From: an uncultured Spirochaetaceae bacterium | GTDB lineage: Bacteria > Spirochaetota > Spirochaetia > Treponematales > Treponemataceae | DNA length: 48,652 nucleotides | Assembly: GCA_902783155.1 (NCBI GenBank) | Contig: CACZPR010000036.1 | Span: 1 to 48,652 of the forward strand | Direction of reading: 5' to 3' | Part shown: positions 32,968-40,627 of the stretch, one piece after another | How positions within the stretch are numbered: position 1 is the stretch's first letter | Layout: each line of letters begins with the position of its first letter | Notes under the pieces: model-generated | Told to the model about the DNA's origin: nothing | Database searches by the model: none | Seen by the model: only the letters and a program-made list of their open reading frames with translations | Position numbers and translations under genes: made by a program

Positions 32968-34320
32968 ATGTACCGAAAGACATATAAAGAACTTTTGCAA
33001 TGGAAAAACGAGGCCAAAGGAAAATGCGCCATCATGATTGACGGTGCGCGGCGAGTCGGTAAAAGCTACATTGCAGAAGAATTTGGAAAAAACGAATACG
33101 AATCATATATCCTCATTGATTTTTTTACGGCTCCGGACGAAATCAAAGAGCTTTTTGAAAAATACCTTTCTGATTTGGACACGCTTTTTATGCGCGTTTC
33201 CGCCTATTATTCTGTAAAGCTGCATGAACGCAACACGCTTTTCATTTTTGATGAAGTGCAGTTTTTTCCGCGTGCCAGAGCTGCAATAAAATATCTTGTC
33301 GCAGACGGACGCTATGATTTCATCGAAACAGGCTCCCTTCTTTCAATCAAAAAAAACACGCAGGACATTCTGATTCCGTCGGAGGAACGGCACTTGCGGA
33401 TGAATCCCATGGATTTTGAAGAGTTTCTGCTTGCAAGCGGAAATGAGACAATGTTCCCGCTGATAAAAGACTGCTTTGAAAAAAAAACACCCATGGGACA
33501 GGCCTTGCATAGAAAAGCAATGGATTTGTTCCGGCTTTATCTGATTGTCGGTGGAATGCCTCAGGCCGTAAAAGAATATGCGGAATCAAAAAATTTCGAA
33601 AAGGTAGATTTGATTAAGCGTGAAATTCTGGAACTTTACCGAAACGACATTCAGAAACACGCAAAAGGCTCAGAACTGAAAGCAGAAGCAATTTTTGACG
33701 AAATACCGGCACAGCTTTCAAAGCATGAAAAAAAATTCAAGCTCGCCTCATTAAAAAAAGACGCAAGGATGCGTGATTACGATGATGCCTTCATGTGGCT
33801 GAAAGATTCCCGCATCGTTAACATCTGCTACAACGCGGACGAACCGAATATCGCACTGAAGATGAACATGACCCGCACCACCCTGAAATGCTACATGGCG
33901 GACACGGGACTTTTAATCAGCCATGCATTTGATGAAAACGGTCTTGTCAGTGAAGAGATTTACAAGAAGCTCCTTTTCGGTAAGCTCGAAGTAAACGAAG
34001 GAATGATTTTTGAAAACATCGTTGCCCAAATGCTCACCGCAAACGGACACAAACTATACTTTTATTCGCAGTCCGACAACGAAGATTCAGCATCCAGGAT
34101 GGAAGTTGACTTTTTGATTACAAAAAATAAAGTTACCTCCCGCCACAACATCCAGGCAATCGAAGTAAAATCAATGCAAAGATACACGCTCTCTTCGCTC
34201 AACAAGTTCAGGACAAAATACTCGGAATATGCCGGAACCTGCTATGTCCTTCACACTTCCGATTTTAAGGAAGACAACGGCATAATCTATCTTCCGGTCT
34301 ATTTTGCAGCCCTTTTGTGA
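32968..34320 (+). CDS. AAA ATPase with C-terminal DUF4143 / nuclease-like domain
   Basis: This 450-residue protein has Walker A DGARRVGKSYIAEE (about 26-33), Walker B LFIFDEVQFFPRAR, and the family's ETGSLLSIKK and GGMPQAVKEY blocks. The C-terminal DUF4143 region contains YMADTGLL and a PD-(D/E)XK-like VDFLITK...AIEVKS (nuclease motif). These ATPases are abundant accessory genes in anaerobes; their role is unknown and a defence or mobile-element link is only suspected. It has its own promoter and leader repeats and no obvious partner gene. Confidence 0.9.
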   Translation: MYRKTYKELLQWKNEAKGKCAIMIDGARRVGKSYIAEEFGKNEYESYILIDFFTAPDEIKELFEKYLSDLDTLFMRVSAYYSVKLHERNTLFIFDEVQFFPRARAAIKYLVADGRYDFIETGSLLSIKKNTQDILIPSEERHLRMNPMDFEEFLLASGNETMFPLIKDCFEKKTPMGQALHRKAMDLFRLYLIVGGMPQAVKEYAESKNFEKVDLIKREILELYRNDIQKHAKGSELKAEAIFDEIPAQLSKHEKKFKLASLKKDARMRDYDDAFMWLKDSRIVNICYNADEPNIALKMNMTRTTLKCYMADTGLLISHAFDENGLVSEEIYKKLLFGKLEVNEGMIFENIVAQMLTANGHKLYFYSQSDNEDSASRMEVDFLITKNKVTSRHNIQAIEVKSMQRYTLSSLNKFRTKYSEYAGTCYVLHTSDFKEDNGIIYLPVYFAALL

Positions 34321-34327
34321 GTTCGAC

Positions 34328-34355
34328 ACTCCATACTATTGTTGCAGAATGGAGT
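34328..34355. repeat. Inverted repeat after DUF4143 gene
   Basis: ACTCCAT (34328-34334) and ATGGAGT (34349-34355) are perfect seven-base arms 14 bases apart. No T-run follows. The right arm touches a TAAAAT that could be a -10 for the short frame at 34367. Confidence 0.5.
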
Positions 34356-34366
34356 AAAATGGAAAC

Positions 34367-34468
34367 ATGAGCCGCAGTAAGATTTTATTTATGGCAATTA
34401 TTTTTCTCCTGGTTGCTCCGTTTTCTTTTTTGCTGGAGTATGACCCTGCACTGCATTTGGAAGCGTAG
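34367..34468 (+). pseudogene. 33-codon membrane-anchor fragment, probable gene remnant
   Basis: ATG 34367 opens a 33-residue frame (MSRSKILFMAIIFLLVAPFS then FLLEYDPALHLEA) that looks like an N-terminal signal-anchor cut short by TAG 34466. TAAAAT (34355-34360) stands six bases before the ATG, as in the leaderless promoters elsewhere in the window, but no -35 is seen. A second frame (34413-34595) continues with charged sequence in another phase, suggesting a frameshifted remnant. It could instead be a genuine small membrane peptide. Confidence 0.35.
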
Positions 34469-34622
34469 GAAAAGCAGAACCTATCTTGAACAATACATGC
34501 AGGAAGCGCAGAACAAAGTCCCAGCCTCTTCTATGCACCATGAGGTAAAAGATGCTTTTTTTTCAAAAAGGTCGTCCACCATCATGCACCCCTGAGTTTA
34601 TAGTAACATATTTCGGAAAAAG

Positions 34623-34654
34623 AAAAAAAGACCCAACCAAAAATGGTCAGGTCT
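34623..34654 (-). terminator. Transketolase terminator
   Basis: On the minus strand AGACCTGACCA pairs with TGGTTGGGTCT over eleven positions (two G-U), followed by seven T. It lies 22 bases after the transketolase stop. Confidence 0.85.
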
Positions 34655-34675
34655 CTTTGTTTTTATCCGCGCGGC

Positions 34676-36640
34676 TTATCTTGCAAGAAGCTTTGCAAAA
34701 TCAGCGGCGGTAAAGTGAAGATGCTCGGCTACCTTTGCGGCTGGGCCTGACTCACCGAATGAATCAAGGGTGAAGAGGTCATCCTTCTTGGCGTATCCTT
34801 CCCATCCCTGGCGGCATCCGGCTTCTGCAACCACAATGCGCTTTGTCTTTCCGATAATTGATTTCTGGAAAGCTTCGTCCTGCTTTTCAAACAGATTCTT
34901 GTCCAATACGGAAACGACGCGGATTTTCTTTCCTTCGACGCTCTTTGAAGCTTCCAGAGCCATGCTTACTTCGGAGCCTGTTGCAAGTACGGTTATATCA
35001 GGATTTTCCGAACCGGTCTGGACTATGTACGCTCCCTTGAGTGCAGTGTTCTTCCAGTCTGAATCAGCCTTTTCATAAACGGGGAGAGCCTGCCTTGTAA
35101 ATGCCATGCAGACGGGATGATCCTTGCTTTCAACAGCCATTTCCCATGCAAGCTGTGACTCTTCCGCATCACCCGGGCGCAGAACCTGAACGTTCGGAAT
35201 GCAGCGGAGTGATGCAAGGGTTTCAATCGGCTGGTGCGTAGGTCCGTCTTCACCGACATAGATTGAGTCGTGGGTAAGGACATAGATGTTCGGAATCTTA
35301 CTGAGTGCCGCAACCCTGAGTGACGGGCGTAGATAGTCGCTGAACACAAGGAACGTTGCACCGAAAGCCCTGAGTCCGCCGTGCAGGTTGATTCCGCTCT
35401 GGACCTGGCTCATCGCAAACTCGCGGATTCCGTATTCAATCGTGCGTCCCTTGCGGTTTGTTGCGTTGTATGTTCCGTCGTCGTTATTTACCTTGGTCTT
35501 GTTCGGTCCCTGGAGGTCCGCAGAGCCACCGACGAGCCACTCATAGCGGTCGGCCATGACGTTGAGGCTCTTTCCTGATGCGTCGCGCGTAGCAAGCTTG
35601 TCACCGGCCTTGTATGAAGGAGCGGCTGCTTCCCCTGTAGCCTCCCCAGACCAATATGCGTCCCATTTTTTCCTTAGGTCGGGATTTTCCTGGCTCCATG
35701 CATCGAATTCAGCCTGCCAGTCGGATTCAGCCTCTGCAAATTCCTTGCGCTTCTTTTCAAAATAGGCGGTTGCTTCCGGCACGACATAGAACTGCTCGTC
35801 TTCCGGGAGTCCGAGATTGATTTTTGCTTCCTTGACTCCATCGACACCGAGAGGCGCACCGTGAACGTCGGCAGTACCGGCTTTTGGAGCACCCTTTCCT
35901 ATCGTTGAGCGCAGAATGATAATTGCAGGCTTGTGCTGTCCCTTGGCAATCCTTACAAGCTCCGCTATTTCACCCATGTTGTACATTGAACCGCGGAGAA
36001 CAGTCCATCCGTATGACTCGTATCTTTTCTGGATGTCGTCCGTAAACGTGATGTCCGTGCTTCCGTCTATTGAAATCTTGTTTTCGTCATAGAATACGAT
36101 TAGTTTTTCGAGCTTGAGGTTTCCTGCAAGGGATGAAGCTTCAGATGAAACTCCCTCTTCAAGACAGCCTTCACCGACAAGCGCGTAAGTGTAGTGGTCA
36201 ACTATGGTGTGCCTTGGTGTGTTGAAGCGGGCCGCAAGCATTGTCTCCGCAATGGCCATACCGACTGCAAGAGCAATGCCCTGTCCGAGCGGTCCAGACG
36301 TACATTCAACGCCGTCCGTAACACCGTACTCCGGATGACCCGGGCATACTGAACCGACCTGGCGGAAATTCTTTATGTCGTCCATAGAGACCTTGTAGCC
36401 GGCAAGATGAAGGATGGAATAAAGCAGCATTGAGCCGTGTCCCGCAGAAAGCACGAACCTGTCCCTGTCAACCCATTTTGAGTCGGCAGGATTGTGCTTC
36501 ATAATTTCACCGTAGAGAACCGAAGCAAGCTCCGCAGCCCCAAGCGGAAGACCGGGGTGACCAGAATTAGCCTTCTGAATGGCATCCATCGATAGACTTC
36601 TTATGGAAAGCGCGACCGCCTCCAATCCCTTGGAATCCAT
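34676..36640 (-). CDS. tkt: Transketolase
   Basis: This thiamine-diphosphate enzyme of the non-oxidative pentose phosphate pathway moves two-carbon units between sugar phosphates (EC 2.2.1.1). The 654-residue length is normal. The order is a pyrophosphate/ThDP domain with SGHPGLPLGAAELA and GPLGQGIALAVGMA, then GDGxxxE-type VGEGCLEEGVSSEASSLAGN (Gly-Glu-Gly here in place of Gly-Asp-Gly). A pyrimidine domain follows with the catalytic Glu region RTIEYGIREFAMSQ and THDSIYVGEDGPTHQPIE, then the C-terminal domain. It has an AGGAG ribosome-binding site. It may be the third gene after the 496-residue protein and the EIIA gene, with a 95-base gap. Confidence 0.96.
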   Translation of the reverse strand: MDSKGLEAVALSIRSLSMDAIQKANSGHPGLPLGAAELASVLYGEIMKHNPADSKWVDRDRFVLSAGHGSMLLYSILHLAGYKVSMDDIKNFRQVGSVCPGHPEYGVTDGVECTSGPLGQGIALAVGMAIAETMLAARFNTPRHTIVDHYTYALVGEGCLEEGVSSEASSLAGNLKLEKLIVFYDENKISIDGSTDITFTDDIQKRYESYGWTVLRGSMYNMGEIAELVRIAKGQHKPAIIILRSTIGKGAPKAGTADVHGAPLGVDGVKEAKINLGLPEDEQFYVVPEATAYFEKKRKEFAEAESDWQAEFDAWSQENPDLRKKWDAYWSGEATGEAAAPSYKAGDKLATRDASGKSLNVMADRYEWLVGGSADLQGPNKTKVNNDDGTYNATNRKGRTIEYGIREFAMSQVQSGINLHGGLRAFGATFLVFSDYLRPSLRVAALSKIPNIYVLTHDSIYVGEDGPTHQPIETLASLRCIPNVQVLRPGDAEESQLAWEMAVESKDHPVCMAFTRQALPVYEKADSDWKNTALKGAYIVQTGSENPDITVLATGSEVSMALEASKSVEGKKIRVVSVLDKNLFEKQDEAFQKSIIGKTKRIVVAEAGCRQGWEGYAKKDDLFTLDSFGESGPAAKVAEHLHFTAADFAKLLAR

Positions 36641-36735
36641 ATAACTACTCCTATGTTGACCCCATCCACTTTTGTTTCAGGGGCAGCTTTGAAAAATTTG
36701 ATACGACCCAGACCTTTTGGCTGTTCAGTGTTTCC

Positions 36736-37230
36736 CTAGATTGCGCCAGACAAATGGAGATTCGATATTTTTTCAACCAGCGACTCCACGTTCGGCCTCG
36801 TCTCCATGAACTGACGGAACTCTACACAGTGGACAAGCTTCGCCAAATCTGTCAGGGCATTCAGGTGAACCTTGGTCTCCTTGGTCAGCATTATGAACAT
36901 GACAAAAACATGAGTGCCGTCCGGGGATGACATTTCTATCGGGTTCTTAGGATAGCAGACTATTATCCTCTGGTCCGACTCATTCTTTATGATTGGCTTC
37001 CTTGGGTGCGGGATTGCAAAACCATGACCAACGGCGGTGCTGAGAATCTTCTCCCTTTCCGAAAGTTCCGCCTTTAGCGAGTTCCCGTCAACACCCTCCG
37101 GCATTTCAACCGTCCGACACAGGAAATCAAAAATCTCATCGGCATTGGACCCACCGACACCGGCAACCACTCCGCCATTCCGAATCAGCCCACATAAAAC
37201 GTCGAAGCTGTCCGTGCTTTCCTCTGACAT
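36736..37230 (-). CDS. PTS EIIA-Ntr-type regulatory protein
   Basis: ATG 37230 is chosen because GTGGAGG lies just upstream; a GTG at 37242 is part of that site. The 164-residue protein is one mannitol/fructose-type EIIA domain. The phosphorylatable His is in VGHGFAIPHPR (second His), followed by VFVMFIMLTKETKVHLNALT. No EIIB or EIIC gene is present, so a regulatory role like PtsN is more likely than sugar uptake. It lies 37 bases after the 496-residue protein gene. Confidence 0.85.
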   Translation of the reverse strand: MSEESTDSFDVLCGLIRNGGVVAGVGGSNADEIFDFLCRTVEMPEGVDGNSLKAELSEREKILSTAVGHGFAIPHPRKPIIKNESDQRIIVCYPKNPIEMSSPDGTHVFVMFIMLTKETKVHLNALTDLAKLVHCVEFRQFMETRPNVESLVEKISNLHLSGAI

Positions 37231-37267
37231 AAAATCCTCCACGTCCGGCCCGAATATGGACCGACGC

Positions 37268-38758
37268 TCATTTTATCTTTTTCGCGCCAAGCTTTCCAGC
37301 CGGTGCGCCCCTTACCACTTTGAACTGGCTGACCCTGTGCTCCTCCAGCGCGGAATCAAGAATGCCCCTTATGTCCTCAAAATTCCATCTCATTCCGTCA
37401 ATGGACATGAGGATTGATTCTGACTCCCGCTCCACGGAATCAATATTCTTAAGCATACCCATAATTCCGTATAGATGCCCACTCAGCTGGGTCAGTATGA
37501 CAAGCTCCTGCTGCGGAAAACCACATGCGTCCATGCCAATCTCGTTGATTTTGTAAACATAGTCCTTCACCTCGATAAAAAGTTCAAGGGCCTGCTTCCG
37601 AATCTCGCCAATCGACCGGTCCGCAAACCAGTTGTAGCTTTCCCTTATGGCAACATACCAGTCTTTGACCATTTCGAGTATAGAGTTTTTTTCGTCTTTG
37701 TGGAATACATAATCCGACGGATACATTTTTTTCAAAAGCTGCTCAAAATCGCTGTCGTGCCGGGAAACCATGTCGGTGAGGAACTGCTCAACAACGTCCT
37801 GCGAAAGTATATAGGGAAACCATGCCGTGTCCATGCCGAAGTCGTCCATCATCCTGTTCCACTCGCCAAAGCATGGGACGTTCTGCCCCTTGAACCACAG
37901 TCTCGTCTCAACGCCGAAACGCTGCATACCGACCTTGCTCGCATATCCGTTCAGGTATTCCTCAATCGAGCCGCACATGGAGTAGCAAAGGTCCTCGGTG
38001 TTCTCAAAAAACACGTTCGCAAGCTGCTCCTCTATTGACTCACACGGTCCAAAGCGGTCGAAACTTTCAAGCAGGGCCTTCTCCAGATTTGTGTACCAGA
38101 GTATCTTCGCGCTGCCCTCAAATCCACGGTTGAATTTGTTTTTTCCGTCCCTCACGACCATCACGTGGATGATTCCCTTGTCCCAGTTTGTCACGGAGCA
38201 CATGATTCTGTCGCCAAGCTGCATACCGAAGTCGTCAATCAGAACGCCCATGTCCAGTCCCGTCAGCATAACGTTGTTCGGAAGCTCATAATCCCTCGCA
38301 ACCATGTCCAGGCTGCTGTTTGCCGGGTCGCTCGCTATATACTGAGGTGCGTACTCCTCGCCATAAAGCTGGTAGAAATCTATCGCCGAGTCACAGTCGA
38401 ACGTGCCGACCCTTTTCTGGATTCTCTTTCCGTCTATGTAAAATGAAAGCGCGGAGGGTGACATCTCGCTGTCAACAAAGGGCATACACCTTGAACCGGG
38501 GACCAGAACCCTCTGGTCGAACTCCCGAGCGCTTGGTCTTATGCTGAAAATCTCCCCCGTGAACGCTCCCGCCCTTGTGATATAGAATCCGTCCTCCAGG
38601 GCAAAAACATAGGGGCTGCTCTCAAGGTATGCCTGACATTCATGGTTGGAAATCTTGACCCCCAGGGATGAAAAAAATTTCACCACGTCGCGCAGAGTGA
38701 ATTTGTCCGCGTAGGTTCTGAGGAATCTTGATACCATGTTCTGAACGTTGTCTTTCAT
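37268..38758 (-). CDS. Conserved-looking protein of unknown function, 496 residues
   Basis: No known domain is recognised. The N-terminal 60 residues look like a small helical domain (FLRTYADKFTLRDVVKFFSS, VKISNHECQAYLESS), possibly a winged-helix or HTH-like fold. A beta-rich middle carries repeated aromatic residues (IMCSVTNWDKGIIHVMVV). The C-terminal half is helical and acidic. The tail is basic (APAGKLGAKKIK). No signal peptide or membrane segment is seen, so it is cytoplasmic. It is co-directional with and 37 bases upstream of the EIIA-Ntr gene, which suggests a functional link. No clear ribosome-binding site precedes the ATG; AGGTAG is adjacent. Confidence 0.8.
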   Translation of the reverse strand: MKDNVQNMVSRFLRTYADKFTLRDVVKFFSSLGVKISNHECQAYLESSPYVFALEDGFYITRAGAFTGEIFSIRPSAREFDQRVLVPGSRCMPFVDSEMSPSALSFYIDGKRIQKRVGTFDCDSAIDFYQLYGEEYAPQYIASDPANSSLDMVARDYELPNNVMLTGLDMGVLIDDFGMQLGDRIMCSVTNWDKGIIHVMVVRDGKNKFNRGFEGSAKILWYTNLEKALLESFDRFGPCESIEEQLANVFFENTEDLCYSMCGSIEEYLNGYASKVGMQRFGVETRLWFKGQNVPCFGEWNRMMDDFGMDTAWFPYILSQDVVEQFLTDMVSRHDSDFEQLLKKMYPSDYVFHKDEKNSILEMVKDWYVAIRESYNWFADRSIGEIRKQALELFIEVKDYVYKINEIGMDACGFPQQELVILTQLSGHLYGIMGMLKNIDSVERESESILMSIDGMRWNFEDIRGILDSALEEHRVSQFKVVRGAPAGKLGAKKIK

Positions 38759-38897
38759 CTACCTATAAAGATAACTAAAAAATCTCCATTTGAAAATAGG
38801 AAATCTCCAAAAACTTTAATTTTTATAGCCACCCCCGGGTCCTCGGACTTGCAAATTTAACACAATTTTAATCACAATTTTTTGGGAAATTGACAGA

Positions 38898-38933
38898 TTA
38901 GGGTTTGACATTACAGCCCTAATATTCTACATT
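38898..38933 (+). promoter_or_regulatory. rny promoter with inverted repeat over the -35
   Basis: TTGACA (38905-38910), 17 bases and TACATT (38928-38933) form a promoter about 35 bases before the rny start. TTAGGG (38898-38903) and CCCTAA (38917-38922) are perfect arms flanking the -35, suggesting an operator. Confidence 0.55.
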
Positions 38934-38968
38934 ATATATGAATAATTCTACAATAATTGGAGATAAAA

Positions 38969-40501
38969 ATGTTACAGACCATTTTGTACATCGTTCTCCC
39001 CGTTGCAGGAATTGTTCTTGGATGGACTATTCGCTGGATTTATGCCAGATTTCAACTTTCCGCCGCGGAACAAAAAGCCGAGCGGGTTAAACAGGATGCC
39101 ATAAAAGAGGCCGAGGCTTTCAAAAAGGAAGCCCAGCTCCAAGCAAAAGAACAACTCATTCAGGACAGGAACCAGCAAGAACGGGAGAACCGCGAACGCC
39201 GTAAGGAGCTTCAGACCTACGAGAACCGTGTGAACAAAAAAGAGGAACTGCTTGACCAGAGAAGTCTTGAGATGGACAAGAAGGACAAGGAGTATGCGAA
39301 TCTTGCCACACAGATGGAGAGGCGCGAACAGGAGCTGAACCAGAAGGAAGAGACGCTCAGGACGGAGCTTGAAAGGATTTCCGGTCTCACACAGGCGGAG
39401 GCCAAGACCCTGATTATCCAGAGCCTTGAAAACGAGGCCCGACACGATGCCCAGGCCATGTTGAACAAGATTGACCAGGAAGCACAGCTGACCGCCGAAA
39501 AGAAGGCCCAGGAAGTTCTGGTGACAACCATACAGAGGCTTGCGACCGAAACGACCAGCGAAATTGCAGTAACGACGGTATCGCTGCCAAGCGACGAGAT
39601 GAAGGGAAGAATCATCGGACGCGAAGGAAGAAACATCCGTGCGCTCGAAACCCTGACAGGCGTTGACATCATAATCGACGACACACCGGAGGCCGTAGTC
39701 ATCAGCTGCTTCGACCCAGTGCGCAAGGAGATTGCGAAGGAGTCCCTGGAGCGTCTCATAACGGACGGAAGAATCCACCCGGCGCGCATCGAGGAGGTTG
39801 TCCAGAAAGTCACCCGCGAAGTGCAGCAGAAGATTTACGAGGAGGGAGAGAAGGTTCTCTTCGACCTTGGAATACACAACATGGGACAGGAAGCCATCAG
39901 GGCACTTGGACGGCTTTATTTCCGCACAAGCTATGGACAGAACGTGCTTACCCACTCAAAGGAAGTCGCGGAGCTTGCCAGCATGATTGCGTCGGAGGTT
40001 GGAGCCAACAGGGACCTTGCAAAACGTGCAGCACTTCTTCATGACATTGGAAAGGGTGCCGAGACCGACAGCGACCAGAACCATGCCGAAGTTGGAGCCG
40101 AGATGGTCCGCAAGATGGGCGAGGAACCAAGGGTTGTCAATGCCGTGGCCGCACACCACAACGATGTTGAGGCACAGACTGTCGAGGCAATAATTGTCCA
40201 GATTGCAGACGCAATAAGCGCGGCGCGACCTGGAGCCAGACGTGAAACGGTTGACAACTATGTGAAGCGCCTTGAAAATCTGGAGGACATCGCAAAGAAG
40301 TTCCCAGGTGTCGAACAGGCCTACGCAATACAGGCTGGACGCGAGCTCAGGATTCTGGTCAACAACGAGAAGATTCCTGACGACCAGGTTAAGGAGCTTG
40401 CAAAGAACATAGCCAAGCAGATTGAAAACGACCTGCGCTATCCGGGAAGAATCAAGATTACCATGATCCGGGAAACCAGAATCGTGGACTACGCAAGATA
40501 A
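38969..40501 (+). CDS. rny: Ribonuclease Y
   Basis: This membrane-anchored endoribonuclease starts mRNA decay. ATG 38969 is chosen because GGAG lies eight bases upstream, within a TTG (38957) that would otherwise open the frame; this gives 510 residues. The N-terminal membrane helix (ILYIVLPVAGIVLGWTIRWI) is followed by a long charged coiled coil (about 25-180), a KH domain (MKGRIIGREGRNIRALETLT), and an HD domain with HDIGKGAETDSDQNHAEVGA and AAHHNDVEA. The C-terminus MIRETRIVDYAR is typical. It is a single-gene unit ending at a terminator. Confidence 0.97.
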   Translation: MLQTILYIVLPVAGIVLGWTIRWIYARFQLSAAEQKAERVKQDAIKEAEAFKKEAQLQAKEQLIQDRNQQERENRERRKELQTYENRVNKKEELLDQRSLEMDKKDKEYANLATQMERREQELNQKEETLRTELERISGLTQAEAKTLIIQSLENEARHDAQAMLNKIDQEAQLTAEKKAQEVLVTTIQRLATETTSEIAVTTVSLPSDEMKGRIIGREGRNIRALETLTGVDIIIDDTPEAVVISCFDPVRKEIAKESLERLITDGRIHPARIEEVVQKVTREVQQKIYEEGEKVLFDLGIHNMGQEAIRALGRLYFRTSYGQNVLTHSKEVAELASMIASEVGANRDLAKRAALLHDIGKGAETDSDQNHAEVGAEMVRKMGEEPRVVNAVAAHHNDVEAQTVEAIIVQIADAISAARPGARRETVDNYVKRLENLEDIAKKFPGVEQAYAIQAGRELRILVNNEKIPDDQVKELAKNIAKQIENDLRYPGRIKITMIRETRIVDYAR

Positions 40502-40532
40502 AATCCCGCGGCAAAAGATACAAGGCAAAACA

Positions 40533-40577
40533 AAATCCGCACCCATTTTGAACAATCAAACTGGATGCGGATTTTTT
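40533..40577. terminator. Terminator between rny and the outer-membrane protein gene
   Basis: AAATCCGCA (40533-40541) and TGCGGATTT (40566-40574) form a nine-base stem with T following and A preceding, so it can serve both convergent genes. Confidence 0.8.
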
Positions 40578-40627
40578 ATGGTTTAAATCTTGAACTTAAA
40601 AGTGCAAACCTGTTTTTCAAACCAAGC

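Noticed and set aside
38972..39955. 327-codon open frame on the minus strand opposite rny
   Set aside because: It lies wholly antisense to a certain RNase Y gene, has Leu/Val-rich shadow composition and no ribosome-binding site; it results from codon bias on the other strand.
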